A stretch of DNA of 64,000 nucleotides, taken from assembly GCF_032854445.1 (NCBI RefSeq), contig NC_088298.1, forward strand, positions 18,495,976-18,559,975, given 5' to 3'. A program made the translations under genes and the position numbers. This document shows, piece by piece, positions 24,449 through 36,537 of the stretch. Positions within the stretch are counted from its first letter, which is position 1. Each line of letters begins with the position of its first letter. Below the pieces are notes generated by a model. The model was not told the origin of the DNA and made no database searches. It saw only the letters and a list, made by a program, of their open reading frames with translations. This DNA comes from Liolophura sinensis. Taxonomy: Eukaryota > Mollusca > Polyplacophora > Chitonida > Chitonidae.

Positions 24449-24654
24449 GCGGTCGCTGTGAGTTCAAGTCCAGCTCATGCTGGCTTCCTCTCCGGCCGTA
24501 AGTGGGAAGGTCTTCCAGCAACCTGCGGATGGCCGTGGGTTTCCCCCGGGCTGTGCCCGGTTTCCACCCACCATAATGTTGGCCGCCGTCGTATAGGTGA
24601 AATATTCTTGAGTACGGCGTAAAACATCAATCAAACAAAACAAACAAACAAAAC
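24449..24654 (+). repeat. SINE, 5'-truncated, plus orientation
   Basis: It starts within the head at GCGGTCGCTGTGAGTTCAAG (box B present, box A lost) and runs through the whole body to TCAATCAAACAAAACAAAC, so the tail is (AAAC)n instead of (AAAT)n. Confidence 0.88.
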
Positions 24655-24752
24655 TGTGGTTCCGATTTGTATCATAGCCAGTCGGCAATTTTTTATTTGT
24701 GTTCAGGGGTGATGTTACATTACTCTGAAAGTTTGTTATTACGTTAAACGGT

Positions 24753-24972
24753 GGAGTGAGTCAGTGAGTGCTTGGAGTTTAACATTGTATTTAACAATTT
24801 TTCAGTCATATAACGATGAAGGACTCCTTAGAATGTATGTAATGTGCCTCCTTGTTGTAGGACGGATTTCCACCGTTCTTTTCTCTAGTGCTGCTTCACT
24901 GATACGACTCACCGAAGGCAAGTAAGCAGCCCCGCCCGATCCATTATACTGATTTATACTGATACGTGTCAA
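24753..24972 (-). repeat. (ACTC)n-tailed SINE-like element, reverse orientation
   Basis: It reads GAGTGAGTCAGTGAGTGCTTGG, TTTTTCAGTCATATAACG, GGATTTCCACCGTTCTTTT and ACTGATACGTGTCAAC, the reverse complement of the copy at 22,318-22,551. Confidence 0.85.
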
Positions 24973-25744
24973 CAAACGGTGGATGTTACTAGTGTAGTAT
25001 TACCCAACACGGTGTAAAACGGTCGTTCCAGGAAAGAAAAAAAATAATTGGGGAGAACATTTGGTGGGTTTGAGCGGTATCTATATCATGTGTCTGACAT
25101 GCGCAAAAGCAGTGATGTAAATGCGACTTAATAAAACGTCAATGGTGTAAAACACGTCAAACTGCCCTGTTATCATGCAGGGGGTCAGATAGCCTACAAG
25201 TGTTACCCGCCTGTAGCGTGGTTACACGTCCTGCCATGTCGTCCAGAAGATCAGATGCCACAATACCGAAGCGACCAGTACAACATTTCACCCTGGAGAC
25301 GAACTCACGGGACACATACCCACGTAACACATTGGTATAGCGAATTTATCACAATGTAGAGCATTATGGAGAGCTTTTCATGGAAAAATATAGGTGCCTC
25401 AGTCACGCTGTGTTCACAAACATTTGGGTAAATTTTAACAATTATGACCAGGGTAGTTCGAAGGGTTGAGGACAGAAATACATATTGATTTTTAGATATA
25501 CTGATAAACTCAATGTAAAACAAATATTGAAAAAAAGTACAATAGTCTGAGGAATATAACACTTGAAATTAGATAATAAGTCTGGTTTATGCATTTTTCC
25601 ACCAACGCCCAATAGACCCGTCCATAAGTTAAACGCCTATGTCTCGTGATCGGGGTATCTAACGACCCAGATAATGTACACAATGACAGGCAGTGCGTTG
25701 GGTGTAATAAAAAGGAATCGAAGGGTGACAGAATTACATTTTGT

Positions 25745-28400
25745 CTTTTTATCTAAGTTTACACAACCTGGAGGTTATCTGATCGCATGTAGCTTGTATA
25801 TCTGTCGTAAAAAAAATCCGGTATTTTAACGTTTCAATGACATTAAGTCGTCTGTCTAAATAAGAGCGGTAAAGGCAGCTGGTTTTCACGCGCGGAAAGA
25901 TGTCCATGGTAATAAAAGTTGAACTCCATCTTGTTACCGTTTGCTGTTTTCTTTGATGGAGAAAGAATGTAGGTTAACTGTGCATCATAATGCAATCCGT
26001 GCCATTGTGTCCATTGCTTTTATCAGTATGAGGAAATGCATAATGAGATACGATTTGTAATTAATGTAGATTTTTCCTGTTCATAATGTTTTGTGTTAAT
26101 TCTGTGTTGTTATGCTACAAGAGCAAAGTATCGGTTTCGAGAGGCTATTAAAGAGATAAGACTTTATCTGGTCTTGGTCATTAAATGCATAAATGTAAAA
26201 ATTAGTAAATTAGATACAGGCTGAGAGAATGGTCAGTGGTCTAGTTGTTTAGGGTTTCTTAACTATCATGAGATGCGGGTTCAAAGCCGGCTTTGGACAA
26301 ACAATTGGTAGATTTCTTATAAAAAGCAACGTTAAATCCCTAACCAAGCAAACAGAAAACCTTAGTTTATTATCTAGCCGATTACCATGTGAATAACTTA
26401 GATCAAACACCAAATCGAATGGCGATAACCTATCATTGTCGCATTCATAACGTAAGAGTTGCTGCGTCAACTCAGAGGCGTAAAAATCGACTAGACAGTG
26501 CATAATTTCTACAGCACGCCTACATTATACGCGCAAGCTCATATTACATGCCACATGCAAGGTCACAATCTTTGTTCGTCTCACATACAATTAACTTGTC
26601 GCCCTTCCCCTCCTCAACCCACAATGACTCAGTGTAAACTTAAAGGATGGAGCTAATAGCGTAGGTATGTGGCGAAATTAAGTCGTGGCTTAACAGTTTT
26701 AATCATCGATGCTGTATCTGAAATGAGAACAACTTTCCAGTGTTTATTATGGCAGTAACTGGCGGGGAATTCCCTTTAGCTCAGTTGGTACATGTGCAAC
26801 GCCGGTTGTGAAGATCGGAGTTCGATTCCGAATGTTGCGAGAACGGGGTCATCAAGGCCTCCGCAAACAGTGAAACTGGGTAATTCACGTCAGTCTGACT
26901 AGTTGTTTTAAGTGCTTCATGGCATTACACTGGAATTGTTTATCTGCATGGAGAATATATACACATAAATCACTGATTCCTGTGGTTTTAGCGGGAAGGG
27001 TAATTCGACAATGAATTCTGTTCATATAGGACGCGTATATAAACATGACTAAGGGCCACTGTCGCAGCGTATAAATAAAATTACAGTTAGCCCGAATATT
27101 CTGATTATAACTTATGGAAGATATTGTGCTAGGCCGAACGCCTAGAAGTACTAGAGAGAAATCCACTTGTTCAGGACCACAAGGAGTTCCCAAGTGTATG
27201 ATGTGCGTGGAGTGAGCACTTCATGGGTATACAGTGCTCGGTACAAGTTAAAACTGATGGTCTGAACGGAAAAGGGCTGTCGATTATTTTGTTCGTGATG
27301 GTTCAGAACCGAATTACCAATCAAAAGGCCAACAAGGCCAATATTGGTGATTCTGATTCGGGGGGATTCTGATATGCCTCTTACCATATCTCCTGTAAGT
27401 TCCAGTCAGAAACTTAGATAGTCTGCTAACATCGCTGAAGTTTTTCTTTACATCGATGTTCTTAAACCATGGTTCTTGGAATTGTATTTAGCATTCATGT
27501 AAAAAGTTAAAATCCAAATCTAATTAAGGTGTGGCCGTGTGACCCTTAGACAAATATCCCACTGTCTTCGCTGCTCTGGTTTAACTCTCTATGCTTTCGT
27601 CTTTTTTGATTTGCTCGAAGCGTTAGCGTCTACCTTGACAGCAGAAGTACATTAATGCATGTTACGCACGCTGTTTTAACAACATTGCCCATCCTCCAAG
27701 TACTCCAATGCACAGCATTCGTGCATACAGCAACCGAAATGTCCAATTTGATGTATTTAGACTGAGTAGCTATGTATTCTGATAAAATGTGAAAGGGTCT
27801 GACCAAGATAATTAACCGGAAACTGAAGTGCCCTTTGACTTGATTCTTCCCTGTTCCTGGGGTTATGAAACAATCAACATCAACATAACACATGGTGAAT
27901 TATGTAAATTCTGCTGTACAGTCTTCCTTATATATTTAAATACATAAGGAAGAATGTTTTTAACAAACAGATCTATCGAAAATGACGGAAATGTGTCACA
28001 CCTTGTTAGAACTAGTTGAACAAAAGCATCTGGTAGATATATGTACATTTGACTGTGTTTGTTAGATCAGTGAATGAAGATATTGAATGCAGTAGGTACA
28101 TGTGCAATTTAATTTATTTATCCTTTCGGTATAAGGAAAAGACTGCAAGATGTTTGAAGGGGTTTAACTAGGGATTGAGCCGCTGTTGTATCTCTTCGAT
28201 TATTATTATTCTCACTAAAATTGTAGATCATTTTTGAAGAAAACGGCTGAGCTTATTCTCCAGAACGGCTGATGCGATTGAGCTGAAACTAAAACAACGG
28301 TTACTCAAAGCCTAGGCATGTACATTTGTTCATGAGAAATTTCTCGGTTGAACATTGTACAAGCTTAATATTGGGTGAAAATGTAATGTGAACAAAATAC
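25745..28400 (+). repeat. Segmental duplication block F2 (copy of F1)
   Basis: It is the direct copy of 12,220-15,120, in the same order. It includes the two tRNA-like SINE heads at 26,228-26,340 (GTGGTCTAGTTGTTTAGGG, box B GGTTCAAAGCC) and 26,762-26,850 (TTTAGCTCAGTTGGTACATG, box B GAGTTCGATTCC). A roughly 370-base segment at 26,345-26,710 has no counterpart in F1. Confidence 0.85.
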
Positions 28401-28509
28401 ATTAATAATTTATAAGCTGATAGACTATTGTGGGGTTTTTTACCTCCTTTTTTATAATATCAACAGTTTTTTCTGCAGTCCATTGACATCGTTTTCCGAA
28501 AGTGTTTCG

Positions 28510-29905
28510 TGAATTTTAAGTTGTTTGGAAACTCTTATTCATTCTAAATGGATGGCTGCTGTTATGCCTATTACAATATCTCCTTTAAGCTCTCGTCAGA
28601 AAGTTAGAAAGTCTGCCAACCATCACTGAAGTGTTTCTTTACATGGACGTTCTTAAACTATGACTTTAGGAGTTGTATTTTGCTGTTTTTTAATATTGAG
28701 GTGAAAAGTTAAAATCAAAATCTAATTAATGTATCACCCTGTGACCGTTTGCCAAATATCACACTGCTCCGGTTTTACTCTCAATGATTTCGTCTTCTCT
28801 GTATAAATCTGCGTGAAGAGTTAGCATTTACCTTGACAGCAGAAGTACATTATTGCATGTCACGCACGCTGTCTTAACAACATTGCCCATCGTTACTTAC
28901 TCCGATCCACAGGATTCGTGCACAACAGCAACGGAAACGTCCGATCTCAAATTTATAGATGACTGTGTAACTCTATGCTCTGATAAAATGGGAAAGGCTT
29001 CTTTATTTATTCAACGAGCATTGCTCACAGCCTAATGGCTACTACGGAGACCTCTTCATGCATCAATTAACAACACAATAGCTAACGAAGTACATACATA
29101 TAAATATGGGAATACATAGTTCAGATAACAGAATATAAGCTGAAATAAATCATTTATTGTTTACAATGTTAACATCGTTATTACCATTACCATGATCATA
29201 AAACCTTTCTGTATCATTGATAAACTTATGTGCACTTTGGAAAACCAGTTTATTATCTTTGTAATTTAGAGCTTTAGAGCCAAACGAAAATATTTACATA
29301 TATATCGTAAACATTGTGGAATAAAAACAGAATAATTTACTCTGGGTGAAATAATATGCGTGAGAGTATGTAGCATGTTCTTCCTATGGGTGACAAATTG
29401 AGAGCAAATAACAAAATAATGAATAATAATTGCTAGGAAAATGACGTGCCCTTTGGCTTGATTCTTCCCTATTAGTCGGATTATGATACAATCTACGTCA
29501 AGATAACACATAATGAATTATGTACATTCTGCTGTACACTCTTCCTTATGTATTTAAATACATAAGGAAGAATGTCTTTAATATTCAGATTGATAGAAAA
29601 TGACAGAACTGTTTCACACCAAAATTTGAGCAGTATCTATATCGTGTCAGATGCTACAAGACCGAAAAGACGATTTGGGTAAATATTAACAATTATGAGC
29701 AGGGTAATTCGAACGATTGAGGACAAAATCTGACAGAAATACACACTGAATTTTAGATTCATATATCTACACCTTGGTATACTGCTAAACTCAATGTGAA
29801 ATAATATTGAAAAAAAGTACACTAATCTGAGTAATATAACACATAAAATTACTAGATAATAAGGCTGGTTTATGCCTTTTCCACCAACGCCCGATAGTCT
29901 CCTTC
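28510..29905 (+). repeat. Third partial copy F3 plus a piece of block B
   Basis: 28,510-28,870 repeats the F segment at 14,040-14,400 (AGTTGTTTGGAAACTCTT, GTTATGCCTATTACAATATC, GACAGCAGAAGTACATTA). 29,380-29,620 repeats 14,410-14,630. 29,640-29,905 repeats 25,390-25,620 in direct orientation (AACAATTATGA.CAGGGTA, ATTGAAAAAAAGTACA). The join shows a secondary rearrangement of already duplicated blocks. Confidence 0.8.
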
Positions 29906-29906
29906 T

Positions 29907-29968
29907 GGTCCTAATTATAACAGGTCCTAATTATAACTGGTCCTAATTATAAGTGGTCCTAATTATAA
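29907..29968 (+). repeat. Four copies of a 16-bp tandem repeat
   Basis: GGTCCTAATTATAAC plus one variable base is repeated four times without indels. Confidence 0.9.
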
Positions 29969-29984
29969 CTTACATAAACAGTAT

Positions 29985-30480
29985 ATTACTGAGGGTTTTC
30001 CGAGAAACGTAAGAATGACTTTAAATCCACCGCAAAAAAAAAAAGATTTACAACCGACCGCCTGTACGACGGTGCGGCTCTGGGAGTGACGTCAAAGATA
30101 GCCGATCCATAGAGGTCAACGTTGAAGTTCCGATTAATGACACTGACACCTCTGTTCAGACTTCAGATTCCGAGTTTTCAGACTTTAACAGGTGTGCACT
30201 GTGCATCAGTTCTCAGGTCAGTTAATAATAATTTATAACTACTGCATGTCGCTAGCGTTGTGGAAATTCAACTGTATTCCTCTCGTACCTTTCAGCTGTA
30301 AAATGACGAGAGCAGATGCGGCTGTTTTGGGAGAGTACAATATCCTGCCGTCTTAAAACCAGTCTTAATTGAACTAACGACATGCATAATCCGCCACGTG
30401 ATGTAAACAAATCGTGAATCTCAACTTCACACCTCTCTAAAATAGTGACGAGAGTATACATGACGAAACACATCGTAAGA
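29985..30480. other. Repeat relic with a THAP-zinc-finger-like fragment on the minus strand
   Basis: On the minus strand, 30,345-30,255 reads SRICSRHFTAERYERNTVEF, which resembles the C-x2-HF end of a THAP (C2CH) zinc finger (…CSxHF…). The N-terminal Cys-x-Cys half is not seen, so this is a fragment, from either a transposase or a host gene. On the plus strand, 30,120-30,220 encodes SVQTSDSEFSDF, which recurs in a degraded form (VQTSDSKFSDF) on the minus strand at about 40,200-40,260. The adjoining GAATGACTTTAAATCCACC is also shared with blocks A and C. Confidence 0.4.
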
Positions 30481-32195
30481 GTGAGTTAAAGTCCAGTTTT
30501 TAAGGACATACAAGACATTTAAAATAAGTAATTCACAACATTACGTGACGCACAAACCTCGAGTTCACTGTTCAACATCTACAACAACAACGTCCCCATC
30601 CGATCGGTCAACAGAGCTGTAGCTCTACAAGTAGCGTGTGCATAAATTGTTCGTAATCTACCTAATAAATACGCTTATTATTTCGGTGAATCACTAGCTT
30701 ATCTAAGGCCTGCGTCTGAGGCCAGGTAGCAAAGGTTCTACCTGTACTCGACCACGTGATGATGCTCTTAGTTGTCTCAAACTTTATAACTTTATAATTA
30801 CAGAATGCGAATCAAGTCAAATGAACTGTTATTTACGTGGTAAGTTCACGCTTACGCATATGCAGATTACAAGTTCAGGGTTTTGTCACACCTGTACAAC
30901 TGTTAAGCACAAGCCTTGAGAATAGCATAATATTGCAGGAGAAGTTGTGCCAAAATTTACAGCCAGCACATGAGCCTATTGCCTTTCTCCATTCCTTAAT
31001 CACAAAGCGCAGGTCGAGGAAAGCGCCCGGATGAAGATCGTCAACGATAAGCTCAGAGAAGGCCTCAGGTCTTTCCGGTCAGTTCGATGCCAAGGTTTCT
31101 TGACACACACATATTCAATTATCTGGTAAATTTAATTTTTTGGTAAATTTAAGGTGTTAATACGCAAAGAATATGCAGTATGTATAGGCCGATGTTTAAG
31201 AAGTAATGAACTTACAGCATTTGCAGAGACAAAGCACACAGAGACAAAAAAAGGACTTTGTCACACCGACTGAGGATGGTTCCCCATGAACATACCCATC
31301 TGGTGTATTTTGTGTTAAGGTTTATTAAATCTTAAAACAATACAGGAATCTTCCACCTTTTAATTAGGCCCCCATATGCCCCCCCCCCCCCCCAAGGTTC
31401 ATTTAATAACATACTAAGGTGCTGAAATACAAGATATGATTGGGTAACCGTTTATTATATGAAATGTATTGAGTACAGCTGATCGCTTGCCTACGAAAAC
31501 CCTATTGACGGGGAACAGATAAAACGTTCATTTTGGTGAGCGCATGAACAACCTCATTGATGAATATTATTGTACTAAAATTAGTGGATGAACACACATC
31601 AATCAGTGCTGTAAATCACTTTTACCTAAGTAAAACACTTTTCCTCGGATAAAACACACGTGTTTTATTGTGCCAAGTGATTAAACATTGAAGTAAATAA
31701 AGTGCCATGGATGAAAACATTTTTTACCATAAACCTGTTTTACAGCCGATTATAATCATCGTTTTAAATTGAAAATTGTTTTATTTCACGACACAAAAGT
31801 GTCTTGCCCATTTACAGTTTATACAGCCAGTGGTTCAGGGTAGCGCACTACGTTAGTGGTTATGTTACTGGGTGGTAAAGTGAAGGGGGGCTAAATGTGG
31901 GCGTTACAGTTTAATTAAGAGGTGATTTTTCATGGTAGGTTAAGTGTTGAGGTTAATGGATACATAAATGGTGACGTAACTAGCTGGTTAAGTGATAACG
32001 ACACTGGATGATTAAGTGATGACGTTAACAGATGATTTAGTAATGACGTTACCGGATGGTTAAGTTGTGACGTAACGCGTTGCACTTACCAGGGGACTAA
32101 AACTTTACCTTGTAACAAGGGATTCCATTAAGAATGATTTAACCTAATAGATCTGGTACAACACCCATACATACAACTTACAGTCATAGGGTTCA
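30481..32195. other. Gene-less stretch
   Basis: A poly-C run lies at 31,379-31,394. Near 31,620-31,660 is an ACACACGTGTTTTA-type palindromic patch. Around 31,970-32,070 the words GATGATTAAGTGATGACGTT recur in a loose tandem array. No exon is supported. Confidence 0.45.
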
Positions 32196-32303
32196 TTCTT
32201 TTATTTATTTATTTATTTGTTTATTGTTTTAGCTATTTATTCGATTGAAGAATATTTCACCTACGACCATCGACAGGTTGCTGGAATAATGCTATGGGAA
32301 ATG
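32196..32303 (-). repeat. Highly degenerate SINE tail fragment
   Basis: A (TTTA)n tract is followed by GAAGAATATTTCACCTACGAC and CGACAGGTTGCTGG, matching two short parts of the reverse SINE body with the middle deleted. Confidence 0.6.
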
Positions 32304-32364
32304 AATTTTATACGTTATATTGTGCCTGACATTACGCTATAAACTTTTGATTGATTTATAATAG

Positions 32365-34059
32365 GATGTTTGTTTGGGGTCTGGGGCCTACATACGATTT
32401 CGTGACGGTCCACATCCAAGCGACCGGCTATAAAATAACGCATTTCGCTGAAAGTCTGCATTACAATTTAGGGATATTTACCAAGGTTTTATCACGGATT
32501 CGGGACGGCTGTCAAAACTTGATGGTGGTAAGTGTTCATTTTTTGTTCTTGCGCATGCCAATGCGGCACATCTATATGTACACAGTGTGTATTTGAAAAT
32601 CATAAACGCTTTGGTATTTATATGTTTATATATTTATATGCAAATAGTTACACATTCTTGTGATCGGGTAACAAGATATGCATGATTCCTTTGCAAGACG
32701 CAACAAGTTGTTTACATAACATGCCGCACTTCGTTTTACAAATATACAGTTGTATTAAAATGAATGCGAAAGATGTAAAAACCGACAGATCTTTTGTTCG
32801 TCTACTTGACCCTCTATTGCAACACAATTTGCAATAAAAACAATTTTCAATAATTGTAACAATGTGCAGTTTCCAGATTGGCTATTTGTAGCAACGGATT
32901 TGTATAAAAAAAAAATGCAGTAGAAAATTTATTTCAAACGTGACCATGACTAAATTTACAGATAGAATGATTGACAATATCAATAAAGCTCACTTTAACG
33001 TATCTCTTGTGGGAACTGCATTGTTTAAATTTCACGTTATTTGTGTTATATCACCGTCATATATAAGAAACGATTGTTGAACTTGGCGTTAAAATTCAGC
33101 CAGACAATCAAATCAAACTCTTGGCAATACACTTTATCTACCACAGAATTGTTAAGCAGTATAAACTCTTGGCCATGTACTCGATCTACCACAGAATGGT
33201 TAAGCGGTACAAAACTCTTGGTCATGTACCTGATCTACCACAGAATGGTTCAGCGGTACAGAATCTTGACCTTGTACCTGATCTACCACAGAATGGTTAA
33301 GCAGTACGAACTCTTGGTCATGTACCTGATCTACCACAGAATGGTTCAGCGGTACAAACTCTTTGCCATGTACCTGATCCACCACACAATGGTTAAGCGG
33401 TACAAACTCTTGATCATGTACCTGATCTACCACAGAATGGTTCAGCGGTACAGAATCTTGACCTTGTACCTGATCTACCACAGAATGGTTAAGCAGTACG
33501 AACTCTTGGTCATGTACCTGATCTACCACCAAATGGTTCAGCGGTACAGAATCTTGACCTTGTACCTGATCTACCACAGAATGGTTCAGCGGTACAGAAT
33601 CTTGACCTTGTACCTGATCTACCACAGAATGGTTCAGCGGTACAAACTCTTGGTCATGTACCTGATCTACCACAGAATGGTTCAGCGGTACAGAATCTTG
33701 ACCTTGTACCTGATCTACCACAGAATGGTTAAGCAGTACAAACTCTTGGCCATGTACCTGATCTACCACACAATGGTTGAGCAGCACAAACTCTTGGTCA
33801 TGTACCTGATCTATAACAGAAACTTTGGATTTCAACCTATGCATGTATTTACTACACACAAAGTTGCACTGCAAAATACATGTCTCATACTGATATCGGT
33901 AAATGTGCACATTCAGGTGATGTCGTAAATATCATAATAATATGTTTATTCGATTCACAGGTGCTTTTATTCGATTTAAATGAGGCAATACGAACAAATG
34001 ACGTGGCATTCGCCAGGCAGCTGATAAAGACAGGAGCCGGTGTCAACGCACAAGCAAAG
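32365..34059 (+). CDS. Ankyrin-repeat protein, two internal exons (32365-32527 and 33961-34059)
   Basis: Exon 33,961-34,059 is bounded by CGATTCACAG and a GTGTGT donor. It is exactly 99 bases (33 codons, phase 0-0), the length of one ankyrin repeat, and reads LNEAIRTNDVAFARQLIKTG then AGVNAQ. This matches the helix-turn-helix and G-A-x-V-N signature of ankyrin repeats, which act as protein-binding scaffolds. Exon 32,365-32,527 has a TTTATAATAG acceptor and a strong GTAAGT donor and ends in phase 0, so it joins the ankyrin exon in frame. It reads MFVWGLGPTYDFVTVHIQAT near its start and matches no family I recognise. The flanking exons were not found and may lie outside. The intron holds a 48-bp minisatellite. 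The ankyrin call is firmer than the upstream exon. Confidence 0.6.
33117..33820. repeat. 48-bp minisatellite, about 14.6 copies, open on both strands
   Basis: The unit contains GTACCTGATCTACCACAGAA, then TGGTT(C/A)AGC(G/A)GTAC, and comes in two variants that partly alternate (TCTTGACCTTG and CTCTTGG(T/C)CATG). Because 48 is divisible by three, frames stay open on both strands: plus 33,041-33,928 (LYLIYHRMVQRYRILT repeats) and minus 33,200-33,910 (DQVHDQEFVPLNHSVV repeats). One unit near the start carries a single extra base. It lies within the intron of the ankyrin gene, and I see no splice support for translating it. Confidence 0.92.
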
Positions 34060-34119
34060 GTGTGTCTGCAAGCGCGGGCTTGTGTGTTTATGTTGGTTTT
34101 TGTTTTATAATTGCAACTT

Positions 34120-34921
34120 AAATTCGAACTAGCAGCGGGTTAGGTATTTGAATAACTAGTAACTAACCAGCATCGGGTTAGTAAATCGAATAAACAATAG
34201 CTAACACAGCAGCGGGTTAGTCATTCGAACTAGCAGCAGGTTAATTATTCGAATAACTGATTTCGAATTATTAACCAAATGCTGGGTTAATAAAACAACT
34301 AACCGCTGCAAGTTCGAAAAAACAAACCCACTGTAGTGTTAGTTATTAGTTACTTGAAAAACTGATTTTAACTAATCGACAGCTGGGTTGGTTATTGGTT
34401 ATTCAAATAACTGACTCGCTGCTGTTTTGTTATCAGTTATTCGAATAATTAACCCACTGCTGTGTTTGTTATTAGTTATTCAAGAAAAAACTGATTTTGA
34501 ATAACTAATTGGTTGCTGGGTTAGGTATTGGTAATTCGAACAACTAGCCAGCTGCTAGTTAGTTATTGGCTATTGGAATAACTAACCCGCTGCTGTGTTA
34601 CCTATTAGTTATTTAAATAACTAATCTCGAATAACTTACATGCTGCTATGTTTGCTATTACTTATTCAGATAACTGAGTTATTGGTCATTCGAATTAATA
34701 ACTGATTTCGAATTACTAACCTACAGCTGGGTAATAAAAATAACTACCCACTGCTAGTTCGAAAAACTAACCCATTGTTGGGTTAGTTAATAGTTATTCT
34801 AATAACTGAATTGAACTAATCGACAATTGGGTTACTTATTTCTTTTTCAAATAACTCACCCGCTGCTGGTTAGTTATCAGTTATTCGAATATTAACCGAC
34901 AACTGTGTTTGTTATTAATTA
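34120..34921. repeat. Degenerate palindrome-rich repeat (TTATTCGAATAACTAACC family)
   Basis: About 800 bases are built from variants of GTTAGTTATTCGAATAACT and GCTGCTGGGTTA in both orientations. The core TTATTCGAATAA is self-complementary, so the array can form many hairpins. It ends exactly where the next SINE begins. Confidence 0.85.
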
Positions 34922-35164
34922 CCGCGCTAGCGCAGCACCATGACCCAGGAGCCTCTCACCAATGCGGTCGCGGTGAGTTCAAGTCCAGCTCATGCTAGCT
35001 TCCTCTCCGGCCGTCAGTCGGAAGGTCTGTCAGCAGCATGCGGATGGTCGTGGGTTTCCACCCGGCTCTACCCGGTTTCCACCCACCATAATGCTGGCCG
35101 CCGTCGTATAAGTGAAAAATTCTTGAGTACGGCGTAAAACACCAATCAAATAAATAAATAAAAT
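34922..35164 (+). repeat. SINE, near full length (box A region shortened)
   Basis: It begins CGCGCTAGCGCAGC, has box B GAGTTCAAGTCC, the conserved body (GCTGGCCGCCGTCGTATAA) and an AAATAAATAAATAAA tail. Confidence 0.9.
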
Positions 35165-35229
35165 TATTTAGTTGAGTAATATGTGAATGATTCTGTTGAA
35201 TTATTCCACATCAAAAATCCAGAATGAGT

Positions 35230-36128
35230 GTAATTATAGGTGTAAAGTACACATAAAGAAGTAATATATTTGACAAAATATATAACGAATACAAAGAAAA
35301 TGAAAAGCCGATTTGTAAAAGAGCAACAATATTTACACATAAAAAATAAAATTAACCATATGGTTGTGTAGGACTTTCTACGTGTCACACAAGGTACACA
35401 TAAAAAAGTAATATGTTTGACAAAATACATAACGAATACAAAGAAAATGAAAAGCCGATTTGTAAAAGAGCAACAATATTTACACATAAAAAATAAAATT
35501 AACCATATGGTTGTGTAGGACTTTCTACGTGTCACACCAGGTACACATAAAAAAGTAATATGTTTGACAAAATACATAACGAATACAAAGAAAATGAAAA
35601 GCCGATTTGTAAAAGAGCAACAATATTTACACCCAAAACTGAAATTAACCATATGGTTGTGTAGGACTTTCTACGTGTCACACAAGGTACACATAAAAAA
35701 GTAATATGTTTGACAAAATACATAACGAATACAAAGAAAATGAAAAGCCGATTTGTAAAAGAGCAACAATATTTACACCCAAAACTGAAATTAACCATAT
35801 GGTTGTGTAGGACTTTCTAAGTGTCACACAAGGTACACATAAAGAAGTGATATATTTGACAAAATACATAACGAATACAAAGAAAATGAAAAGCCGATTT
35901 GTAAAAGAGCAACAATATTTACACCCAAAACTAAAATTAACCATATGGTTGTGTAGGACTTTCTACGTGTCACACAAGGTACACATAAAGAAGTGATATA
36001 TTTGACAAAATACATAACGAATACAAAGAAAATGAAAAGCCGATTTGTAAAAGAGCAACAATATTTACACCCAAAACTAAAATTAACCATATGGTTGTGT
36101 AGGACTTTCTAAGTGTCACACAAGGTAA
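35230..36128. repeat. 146-bp tandem satellite, about six copies
   Basis: The unit runs GTGTCACACAAGGTACACAT, then ACGAATACAAAGAAAATG, GCCGATTTGTAAAAGAGC, and AACCATATGGTTGTGTAGG. Copies repeat every 146 bases with very few differences (for example ACACATAAAAAA versus ACACCCAAAACT), so the array is young. Minus-strand frames within it merely follow the repeat. CCATATGG is a palindrome in each unit. Confidence 0.95.
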
Positions 36129-36537
36129 TCGGATGTAATTAACATGAAAACATAAAGTCGAAGGCACATAGTCTGTGCAGTGTGGGTGGATATAGTGATA
36201 AGCTGTTGTGAGTTAAAAAACGTGCACGTGCTGTGGCTACGACATGGGGCTCACGAGAAGTATCATTACACAGTTCATAAAGGGTCAGACCAGTTTTCAC
36301 TGTACATAATCTTTCAGTAAGAACTTGTGGAAGTGCATTGTGTACATTACATATATAAAATTATTTGCCCTTATAAAACATTGTATCAAACTTCATGGAT
36401 TTCACCCGCAATAAGAATAGATTCCTTAAACTTTTCAGACAAAAACAAAACATCCCACAGCCAGAAAAAAACACGATACGGCATGAATGTATCGCAGCAT
36501 TGAAATGCATAGAATTGATAAAGACATCGTTTATTCT

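Larger units (their letters stand above)
22750..25620 (-). repeat. Segmental duplication block B (inverted relative to A and C)
   Basis: Read on the minus strand it follows block C (40.38-43.73 kb): GCATAAACCAGACTTATTATC near 25,590, CGTAACAC near 25,330, TTTTACATGACCCTGTGCC near 24,010, GTCTGCGATGCAAGTCCTT near 23,780, and a purine/G-rich tract at 23,590-23,760 whose complement is the C-rich tract at 42,620-42,760. SINE insertions at 24,210-24,650 and 24,753-24,972 are specific to B. Confidence 0.85.

Noticed and set aside
33117-33820. CRISPR-like array
   Set aside because: Units are contiguous with no unique spacers, and the context is animal nuclear DNA.
35164-36167. Series of membrane-like minus-strand frames of 65-162 codons
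   Set aside because: They repeat at exactly the 146-bp satellite period and have no start, splice or domain support.
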